In this document: piece after piece, positions 10,538-21,165 of the stretch
Numbering within the stretch: position 1 is the stretch's first letter
Layout of the letters: each line of letters opens with the position of its first letter
Assembly (NCBI GenBank): GCA_020847095.1
Contig: JADLCR010000072.1
Span: forward strand, 37,586 to 101,585
DNA from: Oligoflexia bacterium
Lineage (GTDB): Bacteria; Bdellovibrionota; Bdellovibrionia; JABDDW01
Reading direction: 5' to 3'
Length of the DNA stretch: 64,000 nucleotides
Notes under the pieces: model-generated
What the model was told of the DNA's origin: nothing
The model's database searches: none
The model's input: the letters and a program-made list of their open reading frames with translations, nothing else
Made by a program: the position numbers and the translations under genes

Positions 10538-11404
10538 ATGCCAAAATTTCCCAAGAACATTGGAATTGTTTATCGAATTCGCTCAGAGCGAGCCAAGGAG
10601 TACGCCAAAGAAGTGGCTGAATGGCTCCATCATCGAAAACTAAACGTCTTTTCGCCAGCTGACTTACCGTCTCTTCCGCTCGCCACAAAAATGACGAGCC
10701 CAAAGCAAGCTCAAAAGCTAGACTTGGTCATAGTCCTTGGTGGAGACGGTACTTTTTTATCAGCCGTGCGCATGCTTCAAGCTCAAAGCGTTCCCATTTT
10801 GGGCGTTCACCTCGGACATTTGGGTTTTCTAACCGAGAATAAAGCGGACGAATTGTTCGACGTTCTCAAACTCGCGCTCAAGAATAAAATTCCCGCATCA
10901 AAGCGCGCCACGTTTATGGCTAAAGTCATTCGGAAATCTGGAAAGAAAGTTCAATTCCTTGCCCTTAACGATATCGTTGTGGAGCGGGGCCCAAATGCTC
11001 ACTTGATCGATCTCTCGGTTTACTATCGCAATTGTCTGGTCAGCACGGTTAAAGCCGACGGAGTCATTGTAGCCACACCAACCGGTTCCACAGCTTATTG
11101 CTTAGCCGCCGGTGGCCCCATCGTTCATCCCGAAGTTCCGGCAATGACGATCACGCCCATTTGTCCGCACACGCTCACCAATAGACCGATTATTTTGCCC
11201 GATGATCAGCCGCTAAGATTAAAGTTGATCGAAAACCAAGGTAATGCCGTCATTATGGTTGATGGCCAAAAATGTGCGGAACTTTCACCAAGTGATGAAC
11301 TCATAATAACTAAGTCGCAAAAACCCACACTTGTCCTCTCACTACCCCAGAGAAACTACTTCGAAGTGTTGAGAGCTAAGTTGCGCTTTGGAGAGCGCCA
11401 CTAA
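10538..11404 (+). CDS. nadK: NAD kinase
   Basis: VIVLGGDGTFLSAVRML, GVHLGHLGFLTE, TPTGSTAYCLAAGGPIVHP; start trimmed to MPKFPKN. Confidence 0.94.
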   Translation: MPKFPKNIGIVYRIRSERAKEYAKEVAEWLHHRKLNVFSPADLPSLPLATKMTSPKQAQKLDLVIVLGGDGTFLSAVRMLQAQSVPILGVHLGHLGFLTENKADELFDVLKLALKNKIPASKRATFMAKVIRKSGKKVQFLALNDIVVERGPNAHLIDLSVYYRNCLVSTVKADGVIVATPTGSTAYCLAAGGPIVHPEVPAMTITPICPHTLTNRPIILPDDQPLRLKLIENQGNAVIMVDGQKCAELSPSDELIITKSQKPTLVLSLPQRNYFEVLRAKLRFGERH

Positions 11405-11429
11405 ATAGTTTTTTATTAAAGGGGGAACC

Positions 11430-13118
11430 ATGCTACTCGACCTGAAAGTCACAAATTTTGCCGTCATTGACAGCATGCGAGTGAATTTCCTCAGGCCCGG
11501 CCTTAACGTCCTCACTGGCGAAACAGGCGCCGGAAAAAGCGTTTTGCTTAAATCACTCGGCTTACTGCTCGGCGGGAAAGCACAACCTGATCTCATTCGA
11601 GCGGGACAAGATCAAGCCGTTATCGAAGGTGCCTTTGATTTAACTGAACGGTCCGATATTCGTCGTGAATTAGAAAACTTGGGCATGGATTCAGGCGAAC
11701 CTATTATGGTCATACAAAGAATTGTCAGTCGAACGGGGCGCCATCGCATCTCCATCAATGGACACTTGGCGACGCTTAATATTCTCGAATCACTTACAAG
11801 CCAGCTCATTGAGATCACGGGTCAGCATGAACATCATTCACTCACGCGATCGCAAGTACAGCTTACCCTTTTGGATGTATTTTCAAAATCCATGGCCTCT
11901 CGACAAGATTATGAAAGTTTGTTTGGAAAGCTGAAGATTCTAGAAGAAGAACGGCTCCGGATCGAGTCGACATCTTCACAGCGCGCCGGCCAGATCGACT
12001 TTTTAACTTTTCAGATACAAGAAATTGACCAATTTAGCCCTGGAATTGAAGACGAAACTGAACTTCACCAGAAGTACCAAAAAGCCCGATCGGCAACGAA
12101 GCTTCAAGGCTTTGCCGAAATGGCTGAAGCAAATCTTTATTCCGGAGAGGCTAACCTGACTGGGATTCTAACCAACTTGATTAGAGAGGGCGAGCCACTA
12201 TCAGAGCTGGAACCTAAATTTCGCCCAGTCATTCAAAACCTGAGATCATGTTTGGCAATGGCCGAAGATGCTTCGTTTGAATTGCGTGACTACTTAAAGT
12301 CCGCCGGAGAAAATGAATTGGATATTGGTCGTCTCGAAGAACGCATTACGAGCCTTCGCCGCCTGCAAAGAAAGTTTGGAGAAAGTGTCGAGTCAATTAT
12401 TCAAAAGAGGCGAGACCTCGAGGCCGAGCTCGCGGATTTGAAGCGGGCCGACGAACGATTGGCCGAAATTTTTGTCGAAATTCGTCAAACTCAAAAATCC
12501 CTTTTGGAAGTCGGCCGAAAATTGACCTCGCTGAGACAAGTGGGGGCTAAAAAGCTCGCTCTAGGAATTAACAAGCAGCTACAAGACCTCAACATGAAAG
12601 GCGTGAGTTTTGAGCTTCAGATGAATACTCATGACACCCCAATGCCTCATGGACTAGATGAAGTAAGCTTTTGCATCCGGTCGCCGGGACAAAATCTACC
12701 GCTTCCAGTGGCCCGGTACGCTTCGGGCGGAGAACTGTCACGCATCATGTTAGCGATCAAAAATGTGGTATCCAATCACGAAGTCCCCATGACCTATCTG
12801 TTTGACGAAGTCGATACGGGCGTTAGCGGTCCGACAGCTGAGAAAGTGGGAAAGAAGCTCCGCGATATCGGAGGCAGAAATCAGGTGGTTTGCATTACCC
12901 ACCTCCCCCAGGTCGCCGCTTTTGCCGATGCCCACTTCCTGATTTCAAAAACAGTCACCAAAGGGCTTGTTAAGAGTGACGTTCGCGAGCTCACCGCAGA
13001 AGAGCGGGCCCAGGAATTAGGGCGACTGATCAGCGGCGAACAAACCACCAAAGCCGGGCTCATGCATGCCAAAGAGATGCTCAAGCAATCCCGACGACCA
13101 AAAAATTCTAGAATTTAG
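11430..13118 (+). CDS. recN: DNA repair protein RecN
   Basis: LRPGLNVLTGETGAGKSVLLKSLGLLLGGKA, SGGELSRIMLAIK, YLFDEVDTGVSG, CITHLPQVAAFAD. Confidence 0.96.
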   Translation: MLLDLKVTNFAVIDSMRVNFLRPGLNVLTGETGAGKSVLLKSLGLLLGGKAQPDLIRAGQDQAVIEGAFDLTERSDIRRELENLGMDSGEPIMVIQRIVSRTGRHRISINGHLATLNILESLTSQLIEITGQHEHHSLTRSQVQLTLLDVFSKSMASRQDYESLFGKLKILEEERLRIESTSSQRAGQIDFLTFQIQEIDQFSPGIEDETELHQKYQKARSATKLQGFAEMAEANLYSGEANLTGILTNLIREGEPLSELEPKFRPVIQNLRSCLAMAEDASFELRDYLKSAGENELDIGRLEERITSLRRLQRKFGESVESIIQKRRDLEAELADLKRADERLAEIFVEIRQTQKSLLEVGRKLTSLRQVGAKKLALGINKQLQDLNMKGVSFELQMNTHDTPMPHGLDEVSFCIRSPGQNLPLPVARYASGGELSRIMLAIKNVVSNHEVPMTYLFDEVDTGVSGPTAEKVGKKLRDIGGRNQVVCITHLPQVAAFADAHFLISKTVTKGLVKSDVRELTAEERAQELGRLISGEQTTKAGLMHAKEMLKQSRRPKNSRI

Positions 13119-13191
13119 ATCGCAAATTAATAGATTTTTGAAATTCAGTAAGATACAAGTCCCCTCTTATTTCTTTAAGAAGGAGTGGTGG

Positions 13192-13575
13192 ATGAAATTT
13201 ATTTTGGCTGTTTTTGTCACTTTGGTTTCTGCAGTGGGCTTTGCTAAATGTCCATTGAGCTCAAAAGATGTAACAGGCACCATGTATTTCGTTGGTTTGA
13301 ATCAAAGCGAATCGGCAATACAAAACTACTTAAACCGTTGCAACCGAACTGAAATCCGAAATCTTTGGGACTCGGTCAGGAAAGCCAATAAAAAGATGCG
13401 CCAAGAAGCTGCGGTTCTTCACTTTCAAGGCCGCCTTTTGCCCATTGAAAACACTTTGGAGTCAGCGGTAGCCACAAGGCAGATTGCGATGGGGCAAGTG
13501 GCCGAATACGTGCTAGAAAAAGAATTCTATTCGCGCCCTCATCACCATTTTTCTTACAAAGGTAAGGGCTTCTAG
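13192..13575 (+). CDS. Small secreted hypothetical protein
   Basis: Internal ATG with SD AAGGAG and signal peptide MKFILAVFVTLVSAVGFA. Confidence 0.65.
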   Translation: MKFILAVFVTLVSAVGFAKCPLSSKDVTGTMYFVGLNQSESAIQNYLNRCNRTEIRNLWDSVRKANKKMRQEAAVLHFQGRLLPIENTLESAVATRQIAMGQVAEYVLEKEFYSRPHHHFSYKGKGF

Positions 13576-13578
13576 GTT

Positions 13579-14325
13579 TTATTTAACTGGGTCAGGGTGC
13601 TGACCCAGTTTTACAACTCCCCATTGGCCGAGAGAGTTTATCGCCAGGTAACGCGGACCTTCAAACCAAGATCCCAGGTTGATATAGATACCTTTTTTTG
13701 TACCCTCACCGACTTCACAAACGTCTGGCGTATGGGTGTGTCCCACAATGAGGAAATCATAACCTCGAGCCTTGAATAAACGATGAGAGTATTGGCGAAG
13801 AATTTCTTTTGAACGATTTTCTAAGCTCGAAGTATAGTCGCGGCTTTTTTTGGAAGCCCCAATTCCGATGCCATTAACAAACCATGATGGTAAGATTGAA
13901 ATGAGCCAAGTCATTATTGGCGTTCTAAGAAGCCAACGTAGAAACAAATAGCCGCGGTCTTCACGATTAATCTCGTCGCCATGTTCACAACGAAGTACAA
14001 GGCCGTGATACTCAATCCAACGCGGGCCCGGGCTAACCTGAAGCCCAACATGGTTTTGCCAAAAATCTGTTAAATGAATGTCGTGATTACCTTCAAAATA
14101 ATACACCGGACATTGTTGAGAAAGTTGACCCAATGACTCTATGAGCGGGGAAAATTCTTTTTGCAAAGATTCTCCCGAGCCAAGCCACATGTCGAAGAGA
14201 TCTCCCAAGATGACAAATAGATCCGCTTGAGTTTGGGCCTGACGAATTAAAGCTAAGATGGCCTCTCCTTGCGGAGAAGCCATCTTCGTTAAGTGCACAT
14301 CACTGATAAAAAACGCTTTTTTCAA
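13579..14325 (-). CDS. lpxH: UDP-2,3-diacylglucosamine diphosphatase-like metallophosphoesterase
   Basis: ISDVHL, GDLFDMWLG, EGNHD, HGDE, GHTHTP motifs. Confidence 0.8.
   Translation of the reverse strand: MKKAFFISDVHLTKMASPQGEAILALIRQAQTQADLFVILGDLFDMWLGSGESLQKEFSPLIESLGQLSQQCPVYYFEGNHDIHLTDFWQNHVGLQVSPGPRWIEYHGLVLRCEHGDEINREDRGYLFLRWLLRTPIMTWLISILPSWFVNGIGIGASKKSRDYTSSLENRSKEILRQYSHRLFKARGYDFLIVGHTHTPDVCEVGEGTKKGIYINLGSWFEGPRYLAINSLGQWGVVKLGQHPDPVK
13585..13612 (+). terminator. Intrinsic-terminator-like hairpin (perfect 10-bp stem, T4)
   Basis: AACTGGGTCA-GGGTGC-TGACCCAGTT-TT; overlaps the last codons of the convergent lpxH-like gene. Confidence 0.65.
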
Positions 14326-14332
14326 ATCTCAA

Positions 14333-15808
14333 TTACAGCCGAGGTTCTGTGGGCCGCTGATTTTTTCTGATGAACGCAGGGATCTCATAATTCTTATCGT
14401 CAAACTGTTTTCCCATTTCGCGAGCTAAGCGCCGCGCCGACTCCAAATCGGGTCCCGCATTCTCGTGGGCGACGTTCATGCTGAGCTGAACGGGCTCAGG
14501 CTTTTTCAGCTTCCCTTCTTGGCTCTCCCTAAATGCCCTTGCTTTAGCCAAAAGAATGTCTCTTGGCAAGAGCCCCTTTTTCGGTTCGGCGGCCACGGGC
14601 ATCTCCATTTGACTTGGAGGTGGAATGGGGGGCAAACCCTGATTCATTGGTTCTAGAGTTTGCGCTGATGTCTCCATATTCTGTGCCTCTGGGACAGCGA
14701 ATTGTGGAGCGGACTCCACCGTTACTTGCGTCTGAACCGTTATGACCTCGGGCTCCGGTGCCGATTGAATTTCAACCTGAGCTTCCATCATGGTCTGAGC
14801 CATGGCCAAAGATGCGGCCTGAGCCTGCAATTCTTGAGCGGCCATTCGTTCTTCTTGACCAAATCCTGTCGCAATTACGGTTACGCGAACTTTTTCGCTC
14901 ATGCTGTCGTCAATGACGGCTCCAAAGATAATCTCGGCATCTTCATGGGCCGCCTCAGTAATAAGTGTAGAAGCCTCGTTGACTTCAAACATCGTCAAAT
15001 CTGGTCCGCCCGTTACGTTAATAATAATTCCGGTCGCACCGTTGATTTGAACATTTTCAAGCAGAGGACTTGAGATCGCCTGAGTCGCCGCTTCGATGGC
15101 GCGATTCTCACCAGTGGCTTGTCCGGTTCCCATCAAAGCCATTCCTTTTGCGGCCATGACTGTTTTGATATCGGCAAAGTCAAGGTTGATGAGACCTCGA
15201 ATATTTATGAGATCGGCGATACCTTGAACCGCTTGGAGTAAGACTTCGTCGGCCTTCTTGAAGGTCTCCAAGAGCGGAGTTTTTTCTCCGGCAATGGCCA
15301 GTAGTTTTTGATTGGGGATAACAATGAGAGTATCCACATTGTCTCTAAGTTCCGAAAGCCCCTGATCGGCATGTTTTTTTCGACGCTTACCTTCGAATAA
15401 GAACGGTCGGGTTACAACTCCAACAGTGAGAGCGCCAAGTTCTCTTGCAATCTTGGCAACCACTGGAGCACCGCCGGTTCCTGTGCCGCCACCCATTCCA
15501 GCCGTGACGAACACCATGTCGGCACCTTCGAGTTTTTCAGCAATTTCATTGTACGATTCAATGGCGGCACGCTTGCCGATCTCGGGATTTGCTCCGGCAC
15601 CCAATCCCTTGGTCAATTCACGACCAAGCTGAATCTTAACTGGTGCAGGGCTTGCCTCGAGAGCCTGGCGATCGGTATTTGCAACTATAAATTGCACTCC
15701 GTTTAGGCCAGATGCCATCATCGTGGAAACGGCATTAGATCCTCCGCCGCCGATTCCAATGACTTTAATATTGGCGCCTGCGTTGATCACTTCATCGATC
15801 TCAAACAT
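14333..15808 (-). CDS. ftsZ: Cell division protein FtsZ
   Basis: [23 protein letters not shown] tubulin signature; C-terminal [11 protein letters not shown] tail. Confidence 0.98.
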   Translation of the reverse strand: MFEIDEVINAGANIKVIGIGGGGSNAVSTMMASGLNGVQFIVANTDRQALEASPAPVKIQLGRELTKGLGAGANPEIGKRAAIESYNEIAEKLEGADMVFVTAGMGGGTGTGGAPVVAKIARELGALTVGVVTRPFLFEGKRRKKHADQGLSELRDNVDTLIVIPNQKLLAIAGEKTPLLETFKKADEVLLQAVQGIADLINIRGLINLDFADIKTVMAAKGMALMGTGQATGENRAIEAATQAISSPLLENVQINGATGIIINVTGGPDLTMFEVNEASTLITEAAHEDAEIIFGAVIDDSMSEKVRVTVIATGFGQEERMAAQELQAQAASLAMAQTMMEAQVEIQSAPEPEVITVQTQVTVESAPQFAVPEAQNMETSAQTLEPMNQGLPPIPPPSQMEMPVAAEPKKGLLPRDILLAKARAFRESQEGKLKKPEPVQLSMNVAHENAGPDLESARRLAREMGKQFDDKNYEIPAFIRKNQRPTEPRL

Positions 15809-15827
15809 GTGTGTTGCCTCCCGTTGT

Positions 15828-17090
15828 TCAAAACGCGCCGTCTAACAATTGTCCAAAGCTCGTCCTGATCTTTTCGAAAATTGATGAACCTCTTGTGGCC
15901 GAATCCTTTCCTTGGATGGCCCCATATCTGACTAAACCTACGGCCGTCGCATATACGGGGCTTTGAACAACTTCCTTAAGCCCCGTCGTATGCATGGCGT
16001 ACCCTCGTCGAACCGGTACTTCAAAAATAAATTCTCCGAGTTCGACAATCCCTTCAAGAAGACTACCACCGCCGGTCAAAACAATGCCGGCTCCGATAAG
16101 TTCTTGGTAGCCACTCTTGGCAATCTCGTTGTTGATCAAGTGAAGAATTTCTTCGGCCCGAGGCTCGATAACTTCAGCTAATGTGATTCGAGCAACTGTA
16201 CGTGGATTTCTTCCACCCACGCTCGGCACTTCAATGGTTTCTCCGGCCTCTACCAGGCTTGTCATGGCACAACCATATTTCTTTTTGATGTCTTCTGCCT
16301 CGACAGATGGGGTGCGAAGTCCGACTGAAATATCGTGGGTCAAGTGGGCCCCACCCACCGGAATTTGTGCCGTATGCACAACTGATCCGTTAGCGAAGAT
16401 GATGATGTCGGTACTTCCGCCGCCCATCTCTACAAGGGCAACTCCCAAATCTTTCTCATCTTGGCTCAACACCGCATCCGAAGCCGCAAGTGGTTCAAGA
16501 ACGAGCCCCGCGACTTGGAGACCAGCCTTTTGCACACAGCGCTCGAGATTCTGAATTCCCATTAAATTACCCGTTACCAGGTGCGCGCCCGCTTCTAAGC
16601 GAACTCCAGACATGCCCATTGGATCTCTGATGCCATCTTGAGAATCAACGGCAAAAGTTTGAGCGAGCAGGTGAATAATTTGTCGATCCTCAGGCAGAGC
16701 AACCGCGCGAGCCGCTTCAAGTACTCGCTTGATGTCATCTTTTGCAACAACGTGATTTTTTATTGCGACCATGCCTTTACTGTTAAACGATCGAATGTTT
16801 TGACTTCCAACACCCACCCAGATTTTTTCAACTTTTATTCCGGCCATCAGCTCTGCTTCTTCACGCGCTCGCTTGATGGCGTCGACAGTGATGTCGATGT
16901 TGATAACGCTTCCCTTCTTCAAACCTCGAGAGGGACACTGTCCAACACCTATGATTTCAATTGAATCCGAATGACTGCGAGCGATGACCATGCAAACTTT
17001 TGTTGTCCCAATATCAAGACCGGCAACAATGGGCGCAGTGTCAGCTTGTGACTTGGTTTTCGCTGTCGTTTGTGAAGACGGCTTATTCAT
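15828..17090 (-). CDS. ftsA: Cell division protein FtsA
   Basis: [33 protein letters not shown] actin-fold motifs; adjacent to ftsZ. Confidence 0.96.
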   Translation of the reverse strand: MNKPSSQTTAKTKSQADTAPIVAGLDIGTTKVCMVIARSHSDSIEIIGVGQCPSRGLKKGSVINIDITVDAIKRAREEAELMAGIKVEKIWVGVGSQNIRSFNSKGMVAIKNHVVAKDDIKRVLEAARAVALPEDRQIIHLLAQTFAVDSQDGIRDPMGMSGVRLEAGAHLVTGNLMGIQNLERCVQKAGLQVAGLVLEPLAASDAVLSQDEKDLGVALVEMGGGSTDIIIFANGSVVHTAQIPVGGAHLTHDISVGLRTPSVEAEDIKKKYGCAMTSLVEAGETIEVPSVGGRNPRTVARITLAEVIEPRAEEILHLINNEIAKSGYQELIGAGIVLTGGGSLLEGIVELGEFIFEVPVRRGYAMHTTGLKEVVQSPVYATAVGLVRYGAIQGKDSATRGSSIFEKIRTSFGQLLDGAF

Positions 17091-17127
17091 GTGGGGCTCC
17101 GATTCCGTTCAGAGTTTTCGCCATTTT

Positions 17128-17157
17128 ATTTTTCACAGCAGTCGCTTTAAAGTTCAA
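17128..17157 (-). promoter_or_regulatory. Candidate internal promoter upstream of ftsA (TTGAAC-N18-AAAAAT)
   Basis: -35 at 17152-17157 and -10 at 17128-17133 (minus strand) in a 118-bp gap. Confidence 0.35.
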
Positions 17158-17185
17158 TAAGCCTTAAGCTTTTGGCCATGATGCA

Positions 17186-17202
17186 CCTAGACTGGCCTAG
17201 AC
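17186..17202. repeat. Tandem direct repeat CCTAGAC-TGG-CCTAGAC (10-bp period)
   Basis: Exact 7-bp repeats at 17186-17192 and 17196-17202 in the ftsQ-ftsA gap. Confidence 0.6.
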
Positions 17203-17208
17203 AAAATG

Positions 17209-17913
17209 CTATCGACGAGTCTTAAGTTTTACAAGGACTTTTTTGGAATAGTCAGAGTCAATGCGTGAAGCATCGATACCGTGTTGATTGAGATACTGGA
17301 CCACTCTTCGCACTCGATCTAGACGTAAGTGGAGGTTTTCTTTCCCCAGATTAATTAAAACGCCGGTTTCTCCCAAAGTCATGATGAAACCTGCTTCCGA
17401 ATCAAATTTTAGCTCGCCCATAGAATCACGACTTAAGTCTCCTTCGACGGGCAAAGATTTTAAAAGTTCGACGGCCTCTTCTCGCAATTTTACGTTCTCG
17501 CGAAATCCACTTTTCACAAGTATCGGATATTCAGCCGCTTTGATATCGGGAGCCGAAGCGATGATTCTGTTTTTTTCGTCAACGTATTCGAAGCCGCCTT
17601 TCTTATCAGCCAATACAGCCAATGGCACTCGGCTTTGCGCTCGAATTCGAAGACGATCGGGCAAGAGTCTTTGTAATTCAGCGGCTTCAACCCATGGATC
17701 AGAAGTGACAATCCCTAGCAAGCGTCGCGTGTTGAGATTCCAAAACATCGAGCCCTTTGCAAACTCTAGCTTTGATTGAAGTCGCTGGGTGACTTCCGAA
17801 TTGAGCCCTTCAATTTCTATTTTTTGAACGCGCCCAACACCTTGTTTGATAAGTCCCGTCGCCACCGCCGCCAAAACTGCAATTCCCAAAACCGCAGCAA
17901 CTAGAGTTCTCAT
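17209..17913 (-). CDS. ftsQ: Cell division protein FtsQ (POTRA)
   Basis: N-terminal TM, POTRA-like IEIEGL..., position between ddl and ftsA. Confidence 0.88.
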   Translation of the reverse strand: MRTLVAAVLGIAVLAAVATGLIKQGVGRVQKIEIEGLNSEVTQRLQSKLEFAKGSMFWNLNTRRLLGIVTSDPWVEAAELQRLLPDRLRIRAQSRVPLAVLADKKGGFEYVDEKNRIIASAPDIKAAEYPILVKSGFRENVKLREEAVELLKSLPVEGDLSRDSMGELKFDSEAGFIMTLGETGVLINLGKENLHLRLDRVRRVVQYLNQHGIDASRIDSDYSKKVLVKLKTRR

Positions 17914-18827
17914 CGGTAATCCAGCGTGGCACTCTCAACTAATGTTTGGATGATGTGTTCGAAGCTAAATCCAACTTTCGCAGCAGATTTTGGAAATAAA
18001 CTTGTCTCGGTACATCCGGGAAGAGTGTTGATCTCGAGAACAAATGGGTTTCCTTGTTTGTCGATTCTGAGATCAACCCGTGCGTAATGCCGACAGCCTA
18101 CAGCTTTAAATGTATCCATTGAAAACTGTTCGCACTTCTTTTTAGCAGCCTCATGGATCCGGGCCGGAATAAAATATTCGGTCTCGCCCGCCGTATATTT
18201 TCTCTTGTAATCGTAAAATTCTCGCTTAGGAACAATCTCGATCATGGGCAAGACTTGATCAAACCAAATGGGAACCGTCACTTCGGTACCGTCGATAAAC
18301 TCTTCTATCAATACCAGCTTATCAAACTCCGAAGCGGTTTTAATTCCCTTATGAAAATCATCTAAGGATTTACATATTGTCACACCAACCGCCGATCCCT
18401 CTTGAATGGGTTTTGTGACTAGAGGAAATTTGATCTTAATATCTTGATCCAAGCCTCGCGAGTAGCGAGTGAAATCGAGAACCTGAAACTCGGGAGTTGG
18501 AATTCCCCAATGGGCCAAGATCTGCTTTGTGGCGTACTTGTTCATGGCTAACGACGACGCCAATACACCGCTTCCGGTATATGGGATTCTCAAATACTCG
18601 AGAATTCCTTGAACTGTTCCGTCTTCACCGTATTTTCCGTGCAATGCCAAAAGCGCACAGTCGTAATCTTTTCCGACTAATTTTGAAGGCAATTCGGGCC
18701 CGGCATCGATGACTTCGTACAGGTATCCCAATTTTTTAAGAGCTTTTTCAAATGCAGCGCCAGTTTTGAGACTGATTTCACGTTCAGAACCTAGCCCACC
18801 TTGAATGAGCGCCACTTTCTTTTTCAT
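17910..18827 (-). CDS. ddl: D-alanine-D-alanine ligase
   Basis: ALHGKYGEDGTVQGILE, VTKPIQEGSAVGV, VLEINTLPGCTETSLFPKSA. Confidence 0.97.
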   Translation of the reverse strand: MKKKVALIQGGLGSEREISLKTGAAFEKALKKLGYLYEVIDAGPELPSKLVGKDYDCALLALHGKYGEDGTVQGILEYLRIPYTGSGVLASSLAMNKYATKQILAHWGIPTPEFQVLDFTRYSRGLDQDIKIKFPLVTKPIQEGSAVGVTICKSLDDFHKGIKTASEFDKLVLIEEFIDGTEVTVPIWFDQVLPMIEIVPKREFYDYKRKYTAGETEYFIPARIHEAAKKKCEQFSMDTFKAVGCRHYARVDLRIDKQGNPFVLEINTLPGCTETSLFPKSAAKVGFSFEHIIQTLVESATLDYR

Positions 18828-18891
18828 TCTTAAAGATTATCATAGGCAAAGGAAGGACTCCAATCCAAACGGCACGACGATAGTCGGGCGA

Positions 18892-19776
18892 TTAAAAATC
18901 ACCCAGAAAAACAACTTCGCTCTGAAGGTCGACGCCATGAACCTCTTTGACTCTTTTCTGACAATGAATCATGAGGGCCTGAATATCCGAGGCCTTGGCT
19001 CCGCCTTTATTAATTATAAAGTTGGCGTGTTTTTCAGACACTTGGGCACCACCAATCTGGAAGCCCTTTAGTCCTGCTGATTCAATGAGCTGACCTGCGG
19101 TCTGAGGCAAGGGGTTGCGAAAAACAGATCCACAGCTAGGCCATTCTAATGGCTGCTTATGCAAACGTTTCTGATTGAGGTCTTTTACTCGTTCTCGAAT
19201 TTTTCCGTCAGGTTGGTTAGGCCACGAAATCAGGACTCGCGTGATAATACCGGGCTGCCATCCATGACAATGCCGATAGGCCCACTGAAGCCTTGAACCC
19301 GAAAGCTGTTCAACGATTCCATTTGGCCTCAAGACCTCCACCGCTTTGGTAATCTCATTGAATTCTCTAGGACGCAAATTTTCAGAAACTCCGGCGTTCA
19401 TGACTACCCCTCCACCGACCTGACCAGGAAGGCCTGCCAAAAATTCCGCTGGTTGCAGTTTGTACTTGAGGAAGATTTTTAATAGCTCACTTTTGGCAGT
19501 CCCACTCCACGCCCAAAACTGAAGCTCTGGAGACTCATGGACGATTTCAATGCCTGAAAGTTTTGAAAGTGAAATGACCAGACCCGAGATTCCTTTGTCG
19601 GAAATTAGGACGTTTGTGCCGCCACCCAAAACCGTGATCGGAAAGCCGTTTGTCAGTGCCCACTGTTGAGCCTCTTTGAGCTCGCTCATACTTGTAGGTT
19701 CTGCGAAATATCGTGCCTCTCCCCCAACGAGCAAACTCGTGCGGGCACCCAATTTGACATTTTCGTTCATACCCAT
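18892..19776 (-). CDS. murB: UDP-N-acetylenolpyruvoylglucosamine reductase
   Basis: NTxxGGxA-like ARTSLLVGGEARY, GGGTNVLISD, GLPGQVGGGVVMNAG, SCGSVFRNP. Confidence 0.95.
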   Translation of the reverse strand: MGMNENVKLGARTSLLVGGEARYFAEPTSMSELKEAQQWALTNGFPITVLGGGTNVLISDKGISGLVISLSKLSGIEIVHESPELQFWAWSGTAKSELLKIFLKYKLQPAEFLAGLPGQVGGGVVMNAGVSENLRPREFNEITKAVEVLRPNGIVEQLSGSRLQWAYRHCHGWQPGIITRVLISWPNQPDGKIRERVKDLNQKRLHKQPLEWPSCGSVFRNPLPQTAGQLIESAGLKGFQIGGAQVSEKHANFIINKGGAKASDIQALMIHCQKRVKEVHGVDLQSEVVFLGDF

Positions 19777-19800
19777 ACGCTTTTCGACTCATCCATAAAA

Positions 19801-21165
19801 TTAGTTAGAAACAAGCTCTATCGAAAGCTTTGAAATATCACCAGCCCCTAAAGTCAAAATGACTTGGCCCGTGGCGGCTTCTTTCTTAACAATTTCCTTT
19901 AGCGCCAATAGATTGCCGCCATAAATGACGTCACGATGATGACTTTTCATGGCGTTCACAAGTGTTTTTTCATCGACTCCCTTGATGGGAAGTTCACCGG
20001 CGGGATAGATATCGGCAACAAAAACGCGATCCGCTAATTTAAAGGCATCTAAAAAATCGTCCCAACAGATTTGAGTACGACTAAACCGATGGGGCTGAAA
20101 CGCCACCACGATCCGATGTTTGGGATATGCTTGTTTAACGGCTTCAAGGGTGGCCCGCACTTCAGTTGGATGATGTCCATAGTCGTCGATAATAACAGCG
20201 CCTTTGCATAGCCCACGATACTGTAGCCTTCGATCGACGCCGCGATAGTTTTTAAGTCCCTCGGCGATCACGTGAAAATCTAGTCTCAATTCCAAACCAA
20301 CCGCCACTGCCGCAAGACTGTTGAGCACGTTATGTCTTCCAGGAACATGTAATGTGATTTCGCCAATTGCTTTTCCGTTAAGCGTGGCCGTGTACCTACT
20401 TTCGGTCGCCGTCACCTTCATGGCCTCAGCTCGGAGCTGGTTGCCGTCGCCAAAACCGTAAGTGAGAATCCGCTTTTTAAACCCATTTGCTAATTCTGAA
20501 ACATGAGAATCGTCACCACAAACAATGGCGCTTCCGTAAAACGGAATCCTCTGAATAAAATCACCGAAGGCCTGCTTTAAACGTTCGAAATCGTGATAGT
20601 GGTCCAAATGATCGTTATCAATATTGGTGATCACGGCAATTTCAGGACTCAATTTGAGAAAGCTACCGTCGCTTTCATCTGCCTCGGCGAGGAGCCAAGC
20701 CCCCTTCCCGAGTGCGGCTGTGCTTTTAATGAGATCAAGACGACCGCCTATAACTATGGTGGGGTCGAGCCTACCATGAAGCATCACGGCCGCTGTCATA
20801 CTTGTGGTCGTAGTCTTTCCGTGGCTCCCGCCTATGGCAACTCCTCGCTTGAGGCGCATGAGCTCCGCCAACATTTCGGCTCGCTGAATAATTGGAATTC
20901 GATAGGCCACCGCTTGTTTGATTTCGGGATTATCTGCTTTCACGGCTGAAGAATAAACCACCACATCTATTGATGGATTCACGTTAGAACTCTGATGCCC
21001 CAAATGAACCTTAACGCCGAGAGCTTCCAAGCGCGAGACTTGCGCATTGTGCGAAACATCGGAGCCCGACACGGTGCAACCCATATTGACAAGGACTTCG
21101 GCAATACCGCTCATTCCGATTCCGCCGATTCCAATAAAATGAATTTTTGCGTCTCGAAGATTCAA
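19801..21165 (-). CDS. murC: UDP-N-acetylmuramate-L-alanine ligase
   Basis: HFIGIGGIGMSGIAEVL, GGSHGKTTTTSM, DDYGHHPTEV. Confidence 0.97.
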   Translation of the reverse strand: MNLRDAKIHFIGIGGIGMSGIAEVLVNMGCTVSGSDVSHNAQVSRLEALGVKVHLGHQSSNVNPSIDVVVYSSAVKADNPEIKQAVAYRIPIIQRAEMLAELMRLKRGVAIGGSHGKTTTTSMTAAVMLHGRLDPTIVIGGRLDLIKSTAALGKGAWLLAEADESDGSFLKLSPEIAVITNIDNDHLDHYHDFERLKQAFGDFIQRIPFYGSAIVCGDDSHVSELANGFKKRILTYGFGDGNQLRAEAMKVTATESRYTATLNGKAIGEITLHVPGRHNVLNSLAAVAVGLELRLDFHVIAEGLKNYRGVDRRLQYRGLCKGAVIIDDYGHHPTEVRATLEAVKQAYPKHRIVVAFQPHRFSRTQICWDDFLDAFKLADRVFVADIYPAGELPIKGVDEKTLVNAMKSHHRDVIYGGNLLALKEIVKKEAATGQVILTLGAGDISKLSIELVSN

